Source of the DNA: Streptomyces sp. WP-1
Lineage (GTDB): Bacteria; Actinomycetota; Actinomycetes; Streptomycetales; Streptomycetaceae
Assembly (NCBI RefSeq): GCF_030450125.1
Contig: NZ_CP123923.1
Coordinates: 5,952,001 to 6,016,000, forward strand
DNA: 64,000 nt
Reading direction: 5' to 3'
The notes under the pieces were generated by a model. It did not search any database and was not told the DNA's origin. It saw only the letters and a program-made list of their open reading frames with translations. The position numbers and the translations under genes are program-made. How positions within the stretch are numbered: the first letter of the stretch is position 1; each line of letters starts with the position of its first letter. Positions 16,761 to 25,548 of the stretch are shown here, in pieces.

Positions 16761-18248
16761 TCACACCCGCATCGGCTTGTCCTCGGGTGAGATCGGCGCG
16801 GGCAGCTGCGAACTGCCCGTCAGATAACGGTCGACGGCCGCCGCCACCGCCCGCCCCTCCGCGATCGCCCAGACGATCAACGACTGCCCGCGCGCCGCGT
16901 CCCCGGCCGCGAACACCCCCGGAACGTTGGTCGCGAAACCGATGTCCCGGGCGATCATGCCCCGCGCGTCGAGCACCAGCCCCAGCTGCTCGACCAGCCC
17001 GTCCTCCCGGTCCGGCCCCGAGAACCCCAACGCGAGCAGCACCATGTCGGCCGGGATCGTCCGCTCGCTCCCCGGCACCGGCTGCCGCCGCTCGTCCACC
17101 TCCACCAGTTCGAGCGCCCGCACATGCCCGCCCTCGTCCCCCGAGAAACGCAGCGTCGACGCCGCGAACAACCGCGCGTCCGCGTCCGCCGCCGGCGCTG
17201 TCCGCAACTCACCCGCCTCCTCGTGCGCGGGCGACAGCCGGTAGATCTTCGGATACGTCGGCCACGGCTCCGCGTACTCGTCGCGTGCCGCCTCCGGTTG
17301 CGCGTAGATGTCCAGCTGGGTCACCGACGCGGCACCCTCCCGCACCGCCGTCCCCAGACAGTCCGCCCCCGTGTCCCCACCACCCACGATCACCACATGC
17401 CGGCCCGCCGCCGACAACGGCGAAACCGCCAGATCCCCCTCACCCACCCGGTTGGAGAGCGGCAGATACCGCATCGCCTGATGTATCCCCTCCAACTCCC
17501 GGCCCGGCACCGGAAGCTCCCGCCACGCCGTGGCACCCGTGGCGAGCACCACCGCGTCGAACCGCGTCCGCAACTCCGCCGCGTCGACATCCCGCCCCAC
17601 CGACATCGAGGTACGGAACCTCGTCCCCTCGGCCCGCATCTGCCCCAGCCGCCGCTCCAGATGCCGCTTCTCCATCTTGAACGAGGGGATCCCGTACCGC
17701 ATCAGCCCGCCGATCCGGTCGTCCTTCTCGTACACCGCCACCGTGTGCCCGGCCCGCGTCAGCTGCTGCGCGGCCGCGAGACCCGTCGGCCCCGAGCCGA
17801 TCACCGCGACCGTCTTCCCCGACAACCGCTCCGGAGGCCGCGCCGGCACGAACCCCTCCTCCCAGGCCCGGTCGGCGATCGCGCACTCGACGTTCTTGAT
17901 GGTGACCGCCGGCTGATTGATCGCCAGCACACACCCCGCCTCACAGGGCGCCGGACACAACCGCCCGGTGAACTCAGGGAAGTTGTTCGTCGCGTGCAAC
18001 CGGTCGCTCGCCGCCCGCCAGTCCTCCCGCGCCACCAGATCGTTCCACTCGGGGATGAGATTGCCCAGCGGACAGGCCTCATGGCAGAACGGCACCCCGC
18101 AGTCCATGCACCGGTCCGCCTGCTTGCTGATGATCGGCAGCAGCGCCCCCGGCACATACACCTCGTCCCAGTCCCGCACCCGCTCCTCGACGGGCCGCCG
18201 CGCCCACTCCTGACGCGGCGTGGTCATGAACCCCTTTGGATCGGCCAT
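16761..18248 (-). CDS. gltD: glutamate synthase small subunit (GltD-type oxidoreductase)
   Basis: An FAD/NAD(P)-binding iron-sulfur oxidoreductase of 495 residues. The N-terminal domain has the cysteine pattern [17 protein letters not shown] and later CPAPCEAGC for two [4Fe-4S] clusters. Next are the FAD Rossmann motif [17 protein letters not shown] (~150), the NADPH motif [15 protein letters not shown] (~290) and the final FAD motif [19 protein letters not shown]. It would feed electrons from NADPH to the large subunit for glutamate synthesis. No gltB is adjacent: upstream is a DUF2293 gene and downstream a convergent methyltransferase. It may therefore be a second copy or serve another partner. 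ATG 18248 (MADPKGF) is preferred to 18254. Confidence 0.88.
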   Translation of the reverse strand: MADPKGFMTTPRQEWARRPVEERVRDWDEVYVPGALLPIISKQADRCMDCGVPFCHEACPLGNLIPEWNDLVAREDWRAASDRLHATNNFPEFTGRLCPAPCEAGCVLAINQPAVTIKNVECAIADRAWEEGFVPARPPERLSGKTVAVIGSGPTGLAAAQQLTRAGHTVAVYEKDDRIGGLMRYGIPSFKMEKRHLERRLGQMRAEGTRFRTSMSVGRDVDAAELRTRFDAVVLATGATAWRELPVPGRELEGIHQAMRYLPLSNRVGEGDLAVSPLSAAGRHVVIVGGGDTGADCLGTAVREGAASVTQLDIYAQPEAARDEYAEPWPTYPKIYRLSPAHEEAGELRTAPAADADARLFAASTLRFSGDEGGHVRALELVEVDERRQPVPGSERTIPADMVLLALGFSGPDREDGLVEQLGLVLDARGMIARDIGFATNVPGVFAAGDAARGQSLIVWAIAEGRAVAAAVDRYLTGSSQLPAPISPEDKPMRV

Positions 18249-18409
18249 GATCATCTTCCTCGCCTACGGGCACCCCGCACCGGCCACCCGACCGGCCCTG
18301 CGCCACCGGGCGGCACATATCGGCATTCTTCCGGCCACGATACGTCCGCCCAGGAGGCGGCGCAGGGCGGCGGGGGCGGGCGACGGGGGCGGGCGACGGG
18401 GCGGGGGGC

Positions 18410-19162
18410 TCACCGTCCGTAGCCGGGGGCGTCCGGCCCCGAGCCCTCGGCCTCTTCCTCGGCCTCTTCCTCGGCCTCTTCCCCGGCCTCCTGCCACGCC
18501 CGCAGCACACCCTCCACGGCAGGGGCGATCCGACGCCGGGCCTCGTTCCGCGGTACCCCGCTCATCAGCAGCTGGTCGTACGGCGTGTCCACATGCCGTA
18601 CGCCCGCCACCACCGCCGAGATCACCGCGCCCTCGGACAGCGCCCGCCCCGCCGCACTGCGCCCCACCCGCCCGCTGCCCCGCACCGAGGCATGCGCCGC
18701 GATCGCCCGCGCCCGCTCCGCCGGGCAGCCCGGGAACAGCCGGAGGATCTCCGCCGCGAACGCCGCCGCGAACCGCTCGTCCGCCACCCCCCTGCGCCGC
18801 GCGTCCCGCGCCCGCCGCCGACGCCGAGCCTCCGCATCCGCCAGACACCGCTCCTCCGCACGGGCCAGCGCCGCCTCCTCCACGAGCACACCCTGCCGCT
18901 CGTACCGCCCCTTGCGCCGGTTGAACCGCACCACCACCGCCGACAACGCGCTCTCCTCCCGCGACCTGCGGGTCAGCGCCGTGTCACCACGCGGAAGAAG
19001 GACCAGATGGCCGAGATCGACGCAGCTCAGGCATCGAGGGGCGCCGTTCTCCATGACCAACAGGGACAGCGGACCGCGCCGGCAGGCGGAGCAGCGCTGG
19101 TGCTTGAGGGGCTGGATGACGACAAGGCCGTGAGTGGGGTGGGGAGTTGAGGGGATTCCCAT
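18410..19162 (-). CDS. DUF2293 domain protein with N-terminal zinc ribbon
   Basis: A 250-residue protein. Two CxxC pairs near the N-terminus (CSACRRGPL and CLSCVDLGHL) look like a zinc ribbon. A very basic helical middle follows (EARRRRRARDARRRGV). The DUF2293 region is FPGCPAERARAIAAHASVRG, SGRVGRSAAGRAL and VRHVDTPYDQLLMSGV. A nucleic-acid role is suggested by the zinc ribbon and basic stretch but is not established. The C-terminal tail EEAEEEAEEEAE is encoded by a 12-bp tandem repeat (about 18447-18490) that probably varies between strains. The start is uncertain because the first ~15 residues look non-conserved. Confidence 0.75.
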   Translation of the reverse strand: MGIPSTPHPTHGLVVIQPLKHQRCSACRRGPLSLLVMENGAPRCLSCVDLGHLVLLPRGDTALTRRSREESALSAVVVRFNRRKGRYERQGVLVEEAALARAEERCLADAEARRRRRARDARRRGVADERFAAAFAAEILRLFPGCPAERARAIAAHASVRGSGRVGRSAAGRALSEGAVISAVVAGVRHVDTPYDQLLMSGVPRNEARRRIAPAVEGVLRAWQEAGEEAEEEAEEEAEGSGPDAPGYGR

Positions 19163-19261
19163 GGTGGGGTTCTTCCCCGCAGCGGGTGCTGCCTCCCGTT
19201 CGGGTTTCCCCGACCCCCTCGCAGCTCGGGCTCATCGATCCGAGGCGAACAGCCCTCCAGA
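19163..19261. other. non-coding stretch left of the remnants
   Basis: No gene, promoter or repeat could be supported here. It has lower-quality coding character in every frame and is part of the 666-base decayed gap that runs to 19828. Confidence 0.4.
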
Positions 19262-19477
19262 AGGGGAAACAAGCAGCTCGAACGAGCCTCCTTCCTCACT
19301 GCCTTCGCGGCCCTGGGAGACCCGTCATCGCGGGCCTGCGACGACAAGAAGATCGCCCAGGAAAAGAGTCACGCCCAAGCCCTGCTCTGCCTCGCGAGGC
19401 GCTGAGCCGCTGTCCTCCTCGCCACGCCCCGCGACGGAACCCTCTGCGAACCCCAGCCGTCGGCCGCACTCGCCTGA
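19262..19477 (+). pseudogene. IS110-family transposase, decayed C-terminal remnant
   Basis: The plus-strand frame reads GNKQLERASFLTAFAALGDP, then SSRACDDKKIAQEKSHAQAL and LCLARR, hits an internal TGA, and continues VLLATPRDGTLCEPQPSAAL to a TGA at 19475-19477. This matches the C-terminal end of IS110-type transposases, which I remember as ...AFFLSAFAALxDPxSRxYYDRKIAQGKHHTQALLCLARRRADVLFAMLRDGTFYEP. Only about 70 residues remain and several conserved positions have changed (YYD to CDD, RRADVLFAML broken by a stop). The DDE/DEDD catalytic part is gone, so it is inactive. Confidence 0.75.
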
Positions 19478-19711
19478 CCTGCGGGTCTGCGAAGAGAACG
19501 CCTCGATCGGCCTCTATGCCGAAGCCGAGCACCGGATGGCCGTTGTCGCCTTCCGGCCCCATCGGCACCGACTTGCCCCCTTCTCCACGACAAGATCAGA
19601 ACCGCCTGCCAGTCCCTCCACCGAGGTATTCGGGAGACGCATGTCCGACAACGACCCCATCCAGTCCGGGTCGATGAAGCACTTCACGTCATCCCACAGC
19701 AGGTCGGCCAC
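19478..19711 (-). pseudogene. internally deleted remnant of an unknown streptomycete protein family
   Basis: The minus strand from GTG 19711 gives ADLLWDDVKCFIDPDWMGSL and SDMRLPNTSVEG. After a frame break it gives SVPMGPEGDNGHPVLGFGIE and ADRGVLFADPQVR. These are recognisable, from memory, as the start and the end of a ~150-residue streptomycete protein with the order LWDD...FDP...G.LPDV...TSVEDW ... GKPVLM.PEGD.GHPVLGFD.EADRVVLLAD. About 80 residues of the middle are missing and the two halves are in different frames. It abuts the transposase remnant, so an insertion or excision event may have caused the loss. Confidence 0.6.
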
Positions 19712-19828
19712 CCCGCGTCTGCGCCCAGCTCGCCGACCCACCGCACTCCGATTCCCCTCAATGAAAGGCAATAGGGGCGCCCTCCTCCCCTCGCCCCCGC
19801 CCCCGACCGCACCCGGCATCATGGCCCT

Positions 19829-20461
19829 GTGCGACTCGAAGCGATCACCTGGGACCGGCTCGCCGAACTGCTCGCCGACCGGCTGGCCGGAATGGAACCG
19901 GCCGACGGTGGCGCGTGGCTGCGCGTCGCCCTCGACGGGGCCCCGGCCGCCCGTCCCGGGGACCTGGCCGAGCGGGTCGGCGAGGCGCTCCGCGTGCGCG
20001 GCCGGCCCTCGCTGGTCGTCGGGGCAGAGGGCTTTCTGCGCCCCGCTTCACTGCGCCTGGAGCACGGACGGCGCGACGCGGAGTCGTACTACGGCGGCTG
20101 GCTGGACACCGGCGCTCTGTGGCGAGAGGTGTTCGGCCCGCTCGACCCCGGCGGCAGCGGCCGCGTCCTGCCCGACCTGTGGGACCCGGCCACCGACCGC
20201 GCCACCCGCAGCCCGTACGTCCAACTCCCGCCCGGCGGCGTCCTGTTGCTCCACGGCCCCCTTCTGCTGCGCCACTGGTTCCCGTTCGACCTGACCGTCC
20301 ACGTCCTCCTGTCCCCGGCGGCCCTGCGCCGCCGTACTCCCGAAGCCGACCACTGGACGCTCCCCGCCTTCGAGCGCTACGACTCCGAGACCGACCCGGC
20401 CGCCACGGCGGATGTCCTCGTCCGCGCCGACGACCCACGCCACCCCGCCTGGCGCGGCTGA
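19829..20461 (+). CDS. uridine-kinase-like protein lacking a P-loop
   Basis: A 210-residue protein that looks like the streptomycete 'uridine kinase' family. Kinase-like features are the leading strand LRVALDGAPAARPGDLAERV, the substrate-region DLWDPATDRATRSPY, then PPGGVLLLHGPLLLRHWFPF and FDLTVHVLLSPAALRRRTP. However, where a Walker A GxxxxGK[S/T] should stand the sequence is DGAPAARPGDLA, with no lysine or serine/threonine. ATP-dependent kinase activity is therefore doubtful. It may be a structural homologue or use another phosphate-binding mode. GTG 19829 is the first usable start. The gene follows a decayed region and converges on corA. Confidence 0.6.
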   Translation: MRLEAITWDRLAELLADRLAGMEPADGGAWLRVALDGAPAARPGDLAERVGEALRVRGRPSLVVGAEGFLRPASLRLEHGRRDAESYYGGWLDTGALWREVFGPLDPGGSGRVLPDLWDPATDRATRSPYVQLPPGGVLLLHGPLLLRHWFPFDLTVHVLLSPAALRRRTPEADHWTLPAFERYDSETDPAATADVLVRADDPRHPAWRG

Positions 20462-20574
20462 CCCCGACGGCCCTCCGACGGCACCGCACCGAGCCCTCCC
20501 CGCCGCGCGTACCGGACCATCGGCACCCGCCCGTCGCCCCGCGGGCCCCGCCGGTCGGGGCCGGCCGTCGCGGC

Positions 20575-21702
20575 TCAGAGCCAGCCGTTGCGGCGGAAGC
20601 CCCGGTACAGCGCCAGGCAGGCCGCCGCCATCACCGCCATGGCCAGCGGATAGCCGAACCGCCAGTGCAGCTCCGGCATGTGGTCGAAGTTCATGCCGTA
20701 CACCCCGCACACCATGGTCGGTACGGCGATCACGGCCGCCCATGCCGTGATCTTCCGCATGTCCTCGTTCTGCGCGACCGTCACCTGTGCCAGGTGCGCT
20801 TGGAGAATGGAGTTGAGCAGTTCGTCGAAGGCGGCTATCTGCTCCTTGGCCCGGGTCAGATGGTCCAGCACATCCCGGAAGTACGCCTGTATGTCGGGGG
20901 CGACGACCCGCAGGGGCCGGGTGGCCAGATCCTCCACGGGGCGGGCCAGCGGCATCACCGCCCGCTTCAGCTCCAGCAGTTCACGCTTCATCTGGTAGAT
21001 GCGCCCCGGGTCGAGCCGCGCACCTCCTTCCGAGAACACCTCCGTCTCCACCTGGTCGATATCGGCCTGCACCGCGTCCGTCACACTGAGATAGCCGTCC
21101 ACCACATGGTCAGCCAGCGCGTGCAGCACCGCCGCCGGGCCCTTGGAGAGCTGGTGCGGGTGCGACTCCAGCTCCTCGCGCAGCGGCCCCAGCGAGCCGT
21201 GCCGGCCGTGCCGCACCGTGATGACGAAGTCCTCGCCGACGAAGGCCATGATCTCGCCGGTGTTCACCACCTCGCTGGTCGCTGTCAGCCGTTCGTGCTC
21301 GACGTAGCAGACGGTCTTGAACACCGCGAACAAGGTGTTGCCGTAGTGCTCCAGTTTCGGCCGCTGATGGGCCTCGACCGCGTCCTCCACCGCGAGCGGG
21401 TGCAGATCGAACAGCTCGGCGACGCCCGCGAACTCGCGGTCCGTCGGCTCGTGCAACCCCAGCCAGACGAAGCCCTCGCCGGTCTTGCGGACCATCCGCA
21501 CCGATTCCAGCAGGTCGGTGCACTGCGGTACCCGTATGCCGTCCTGGTACGTCACGCAGTTGACCACGGAGGAGCCCAGGGGCGAGCGGGCGGGATGGCT
21601 CAGGTCCACGCGCGGCCGCCGCCGGGCCAGCTGTGCGACCTTGCGCAGGCCGCCGGCCGTGCCCAGCTTCGTGACCTTCCGCAGATTCCCTGCCATGGAC
21701 AT
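20575..21702 (-). CDS. corA: CorA family magnesium/cobalt channel
   Basis: A 375-residue inner-membrane divalent-cation channel. The long N-terminal domain is cytoplasmic and acidic with long helices (RIYQMKRELLELKRAV, and the stalk helix ahead of the pore). The C-terminus has two membrane segments: the first ends in the signature YGMNF near residue 337 (TMVCGVYGMNFDHMPEL), the second is PLAMAVMAAACLALYRGF, followed by a short basic tail. GMN is the selectivity loop of CorA pentamers. ATG 21702 is chosen because AGGAG precedes it by six bases. Monocistronic, divergent from a methyltransferase. Confidence 0.92.
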   Translation of the reverse strand: MSMAGNLRKVTKLGTAGGLRKVAQLARRRPRVDLSHPARSPLGSSVVNCVTYQDGIRVPQCTDLLESVRMVRKTGEGFVWLGLHEPTDREFAGVAELFDLHPLAVEDAVEAHQRPKLEHYGNTLFAVFKTVCYVEHERLTATSEVVNTGEIMAFVGEDFVITVRHGRHGSLGPLREELESHPHQLSKGPAAVLHALADHVVDGYLSVTDAVQADIDQVETEVFSEGGARLDPGRIYQMKRELLELKRAVMPLARPVEDLATRPLRVVAPDIQAYFRDVLDHLTRAKEQIAAFDELLNSILQAHLAQVTVAQNEDMRKITAWAAVIAVPTMVCGVYGMNFDHMPELHWRFGYPLAMAVMAAACLALYRGFRRNGWL

Positions 21703-21938
21703 CTGCATCTCCTCGCGTGGATCTCCCCGTGCAACGCTTTCGCGCCCTGGCCCGAAAGTGTGCCAGTCCTGAGCAAAGAGCGGGCAAGCCTGTGGGAACA
21801 CGACGTTCCGCTTTGTTCCTGCCTGTGGAAAACCCCCGCCCCCTCCCGGGGAGCCGGCCGCCCGCCGTCAAGAAATCGATCCCCGCCCCACAGGAGCAGA
21901 CCGCCCGCACCCGCCCGCCACCTGGGATGATGCGCGGT

Positions 21939-22733
21939 ATGACAGCATCCGGCGGGTATCTCCTGGACAACCAGCAGCGCGAGGCGGGGGAGCGCTTCGG
22001 CGCGTTCGCCACCCTGTTCGACCCCACGACGTTCCGGCACATCGAGGCCCTCGGTATCGAGCCGGGCTGGCGCTGCTGGGAGGTCGGGGCCGGCGGCACC
22101 TCCGTGGTGTCCTGGCTCGCGCGGAAGGTGGGGCCGGACGGCACGGTCGTCGCCACCGACATCGACACCTCGCGGCTGGCTCCCGTGGACCACCCGCCGG
22201 TGCGGATCCGCACCCACGACGTGGGCGCCGAGGAACCGCCGGGAGAGGGCTTCGACCTGGTCCACGCCCGGCTCGTCCTGGTCCATGTCCCGGACCGGGA
22301 ACGCGCGTTGACCTCCATGATCAAGGCGCTGAAGCCCGGCGGCCGACTCCTGATCGAGGACGCCGACCCCGCCCTCCAGTCGCTGACCTGCCCCGACGAG
22401 TACGGCCCCGAACAGCGGCTCGCCAACCGGCTCCGGCAGGGCTTCCGCAGCCTGCTCGCCGAACACGGCGCCGACCTCTCCTACGGCCGCCGACTGCCCC
22501 GCCTGCTCCGCGAGGCCGGACTGCACGAGGTCGAGGCCGACGGCTTCTTCCCCATGACCTCGCCCGCCTGCACCGCACTGGAAGCCGCGACGGTCCGCCA
22601 GATCCGCGGCCGCCTGCTCGACGCGGGCCTGGCCACCGACGAGGAGATCGACCAGCACCTCGCCAACGTCGAGTCCGGCGACATGGACCTGACCACGGCA
22701 CCGATGATCTCGGCGTGGGGCCGCAAGGCATAA
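21939..22733 (+). CDS. SAM-dependent methyltransferase
   Basis: A 264-residue class I methyltransferase. Motif I is CWEVGAGGTSVVSWLARKVG, followed by VVATDIDTSRL, DVGAEEPPGEGFDLVHARLV and LKPGGRLLIEDADPAL. The C-terminal half, GADLSYGRRLPRLLREAGLH with VEADGFFPM, is typical of small-molecule or cofactor-type methyltransferases (UbiE-like). The substrate is unknown. ATG 21939 gives a compact N-terminus; ATG 21927 is an in-frame alternative (MMRG). No good ribosome-binding site is visible for either, so the mRNA may be leaderless. It is divergent from corA across 236 bases. Confidence 0.82.
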   Translation: MTASGGYLLDNQQREAGERFGAFATLFDPTTFRHIEALGIEPGWRCWEVGAGGTSVVSWLARKVGPDGTVVATDIDTSRLAPVDHPPVRIRTHDVGAEEPPGEGFDLVHARLVLVHVPDRERALTSMIKALKPGGRLLIEDADPALQSLTCPDEYGPEQRLANRLRQGFRSLLAEHGADLSYGRRLPRLLREAGLHEVEADGFFPMTSPACTALEAATVRQIRGRLLDAGLATDEEIDQHLANVESGDMDLTTAPMISAWGRKA

Positions 22734-22757
22734 CCCCCCGGCCGGCCGCAAGGCATA
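22719..22757. repeat. duplicated gene end
   Basis: GGCCGCAAGGCATA occurs at the methyltransferase stop codon and again about 25 bases downstream, where it is no longer coding. It looks like a short tandem duplication of the gene's 3' end. Confidence 0.55.
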
Positions 22758-22900
22758 CCTCCCCGCTGTGAGGCACAACACCTCCCGCGCGGCGACCTAC
22801 CCGCCCTCGTGAAGCGGCGGACGTACCCGCGCCCGCCTCGACCGACGCCGTCTCGAACCCCTCGTCCCACGGCCCTCTCGGTCGTCCCGCCCGACGCTCC
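22734..22900. other. intergenic gap between convergent genes
   Basis: C-rich sequence with no clear terminator stem besides the duplicated gene end. Nothing else was recognised. Confidence 0.3.
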
Positions 22901-23848
22901 TCATCCGCCCCGCGCCACGCCCTCCTCGGCCACCTCGCCCCGGTACGGCGGTCTGCCACCGATCCGGCCCACCGCCCTCGCGCCCGCCCGGCACCCCCGC
23001 GCCGCCGCCTCCCGTGGCTCCGCGCCCGCGAGGAGGGCGGCGAGGAAGGCGCCGGTGAAGGCGTCACCGGCACCCGTGGTGTCCCGCGCGCTCGCCGGTA
23101 CGGCGGGAACTCGCACCGGCGCACTCCCGGAACGGGCCACCAGCGCCCCCTCCGCCCCCGCCTTGACCACCACCAGCGGGACGGCACGGCTCAACTCGGC
23201 CGCCGCGTCGGCCGGTTCGACGGCCCCTGTCAGCAGACACGCCTCGTCCCGGCTGGGCAGCAGCACGTCCAGCCCCTCGGCGAAGGCGAGGAACCGGTCG
23301 ACTCCCAGCTTCACCAGAAAACCGGCCGACGCCGGATCCATGCTGACCGGCACACCCCGCGCCCGAGCGGCATCGAGAGCGGTCCCCGCGAGCGCCCGAC
23401 TCGACTCAGTGAAGAGCAGATAACCCGACAGATGCAGCCAGGTGACCCCGTCGAGCAAGGCGTCCGACCAGTCCGCGGGCTCCAGCCGCAACGACGCCCC
23501 GCTGTCCGTGAGGAACGTACGTTCGGCCGCCGCGCCCGCGTCGACCAGGCACACCACCGTCCCCGTCGCCGCCTGCGGGTCGGTCACCAGCAGCGGCCGT
23601 ACCCCGGCCGCGACCAGCTCCCGCTCGTGCCAGTCGGCGGCGTCCGCGCCGACCCGGCCGAGCAGCCGTACGTCCGCACACCCCGAATGGGCCGCCCAAC
23701 AGGCCACGTTGGCGCCCGCGCCGCCCGGCAGCGTCCGGATCGCGGCGGCCGTGTCCGTGCCGGTCGCGAGCGGCCCCCGGTGCCGGGCGACCACATCGGT
23801 GACGACGTCCCCGACGACCAGCAGCGCCCCCGTACGGCCCCCGGTCAC
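22901..23848 (-). CDS. psuK: PfkB-family carbohydrate kinase, probable pseudouridine kinase
   Basis: A 315-residue ribokinase-like kinase. The N-terminal PfkB signature is RTLPGGAGANVACWAAHSG, and the C-terminal signature DTTGAGDAFTGAFLAALLAG holds the catalytic Asp. It most likely phosphorylates pseudouridine to pseudouridine 5'-phosphate, because its GTG start overlaps the stop of psuG by GTGA, giving the usual psuG-psuK catabolic pair. The overlap sets the start at 23848. The family alone would allow other sugars or nucleosides; the assignment rests on context. Confidence 0.83.
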   Translation of the reverse strand: MTGGRTGALLVVGDVVTDVVARHRGPLATGTDTAAAIRTLPGGAGANVACWAAHSGCADVRLLGRVGADAADWHERELVAAGVRPLLVTDPQAATGTVVCLVDAGAAAERTFLTDSGASLRLEPADWSDALLDGVTWLHLSGYLLFTESSRALAGTALDAARARGVPVSMDPASAGFLVKLGVDRFLAFAEGLDVLLPSRDEACLLTGAVEPADAAAELSRAVPLVVVKAGAEGALVARSGSAPVRVPAVPASARDTTGAGDAFTGAFLAALLAGAEPREAAARGCRAGARAVGRIGGRPPYRGEVAEEGVARGG

Positions 23849-24753
23849 CCCCGCGCCCACGCCGTGGCGATCCGCGCCCCCAGCCGCACATTGCCGCGCA
23901 CCGCCGCCAGGTTGGCACGCAGCGACGCGCCGTCCGTGTGCCGCACCAGGTGGTCGAGGAGGAACGGCGTCACCGCCTGACCGGTGACGCCCTGCTCCGC
24001 ACAGGCGACGAGCGCCTCGTCGAGCACGCGCGCGTGCAGCTCGGGGTCGAGCTGCTCCGCCTCCGGCACCGGATTGGCGACGATCAGCGCCGACTCCGCC
24101 GCGCCCAGCGCGTCCTGGGCACGCATCACCTCCGCCACCTCCTCGGGGGCGTTCAGCGTCCAGTCGACCGGATGTCCCGAGTCGGAGAGGTAGAAGCCAG
24201 GGAACCGGTCCGTGCCGTACCCGGCGACGGCCACGCCCAGCGTCTCCAGTCGCTGGAGGGTCGCGGGCACGTCCAGGATCGACTTCACGCCCGCGCACAC
24301 CACCGTGATCCCGGTCCGCGCCAGCAGCCCCAGGTCGGCCGACTCGTCCTGGGTCGCCGTCCACTCCCGGTGCACCCCGCCCAGCCCGCCGGTGGCGAAG
24401 ACCCGGATGCCCGCCAGCGCGGCCAGCCGCGCGGTCGCCGACACCGTCGTCGCCCCGCTCGCACGCGCCGCCACCGCGAACGGCAGGTCGCGATGGCCCA
24501 GCTTGCGGATGGCGTCGTCATTGGCGACCCGCTCCAACTGCGCCTTGTCCAGGCCGATCAGCGGGCGACCGTCGAGCACGGCGACGGTCGCCGGCACCGC
24601 GCCCTCGCCGCGCACCGCCTCCTCCAGCTCCAGGGCAACCCGCAGATTGCGCGGGCGGGGCAGACCATGGGCGATGATCGTGGACTCCAGGGCCACCACC
24701 GGCCGCCGCGCCTGGATCGCCTCCCGGACCTCTTCCGACACCACCAGCACCAT
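23845..24753 (-). CDS. psuG: pseudouridine-5'-phosphate glycosidase
   Basis: A 302-residue enzyme that cleaves pseudouridine 5'-phosphate to uracil and ribose 5-phosphate, allowing the modified base from RNA turnover to be reused. Family motifs are VVALESTIIAHGLPRPRNLR, TVAVLDGRPLIGL, KLGHRDLPFAVAARASGATT, VFATGGLGGVHREW and the C-terminal ANPVPEAEQLDP with TPFLLDHLVRHTDG. ATG 24753 is selected by GGAGG seven bases upstream. It is first in a two-gene operon with the kinase. The length matches the family. Confidence 0.93.
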   Translation of the reverse strand: MVLVVSEEVREAIQARRPVVALESTIIAHGLPRPRNLRVALELEEAVRGEGAVPATVAVLDGRPLIGLDKAQLERVANDDAIRKLGHRDLPFAVAARASGATTVSATARLAALAGIRVFATGGLGGVHREWTATQDESADLGLLARTGITVVCAGVKSILDVPATLQRLETLGVAVAGYGTDRFPGFYLSDSGHPVDWTLNAPEEVAEVMRAQDALGAAESALIVANPVPEAEQLDPELHARVLDEALVACAEQGVTGQAVTPFLLDHLVRHTDGASLRANLAAVRGNVRLGARIATAWARG

Positions 24754-24899
24754 GTGCCCGCCTCCTGTCCGCCGGTCCCTGCCGGTATCCCTGGCGGGCA
24801 CCGGCCACGGCTAAACGCCCAGGGGCCCGGTGCCGCACGCGAAGCGTCCGTACCTGGCCGAACGGCGACCGGCCCTGGCCGGATACGGCGGGCGGCCGG

Positions 24900-25454
24900 T
24901 CAGAACAGCGGCTGGGGAAGCACACCCTCCAGGGCGAGCAACTGTCGCTTGGTCTCCAGTCCGCCCCCGAAACCCCCGATCCCGCCGTCGCTCTCGACCA
25001 CCCGGTGGCACGGCACGACCACCGGCAGCGGATTGGCGCCCATCGCCACACCGACCGCCTGCGCCGCGCCGGGCTGCCCGACCCGGCCCGCGAGATCGCC
25101 GTACCCCACCACGCTGCCGTACGGCACCCCGGACGCCAGCTCCCGCAGCACCTGCCGGTTGAACCCGGAGATCAGCGACCAGTCCAGCGGCAGCTCGAAG
25201 TCCTGCCGCTCACCCGCGAAATACGCCCGCAGCTGGCGTATCGCCTCGACCAGCACCGGCGCCCGCGGATCCGCCACGGGCGGGCTGCCGAACCGGGCCG
25301 CCAGCCGCTCCAGCGTCCGCTCGCGCACCGCGTCGGTGGCGTGGAAGACCACGTTGACCAGTCCGTTCCTGGTCGCCGCCAGCATCAGCGGGCCGATGTC
25401 GGTCTCGACGAGGGCCCACACCACCCGCTGCTCGTCCTGCCCATGGCTGTCCAT
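24900..25454 (-). CDS. ogt: methylated-DNA--protein-cysteine S-methyltransferase
   Basis: A 184-residue suicide DNA-repair protein that moves the alkyl group from O6-alkylguanine to its own cysteine. The active site PCHRVV puts the acceptor cysteine at residue 149. Upstream are the DNA-binding helix-turn-helix stretch VPYGSVVGYGDLAGRVGQPG and AQAVGVAMGANPLPVVV, and downstream GGFGGGLETKRQLLALEG. Its promoter is a perfect copy of the damage-responsive element shared with the uvr genes, with the -10 hexamer six bases before the ATG. This means a leaderless, damage-induced transcript. It stands alone. Confidence 0.95.
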   Translation of the reverse strand: MDSHGQDEQRVVWALVETDIGPLMLAATRNGLVNVVFHATDAVRERTLERLAARFGSPPVADPRAPVLVEAIRQLRAYFAGERQDFELPLDWSLISGFNRQVLRELASGVPYGSVVGYGDLAGRVGQPGAAQAVGVAMGANPLPVVVPCHRVVESDGGIGGFGGGLETKRQLLALEGVLPQPLF

Positions 25455-25460
25455 GCGCCC

Positions 25461-25483
25461 ACGGTACGACCCACCACTGACAA
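25461..25483 (-). promoter_or_regulatory. DNA-damage (RecA-NDp/PafBC-type) promoter of ogt
   Basis: On the minus strand TTGTCAGTG (25483-25475), eight bases, TACCGT (25466-25461). It is an exact match to TTGTCRGTG-N8-TAnnnT. Six bases separate it from the ATG at 25454. Confidence 0.85.
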
Positions 25484-25548
25484 CGCCCGCCGGTCCGGCG
25501 CCGCCCGCCCCCAGCAGGCCCGCCCACTCGCCGCGGCGGGGGCCCGGC

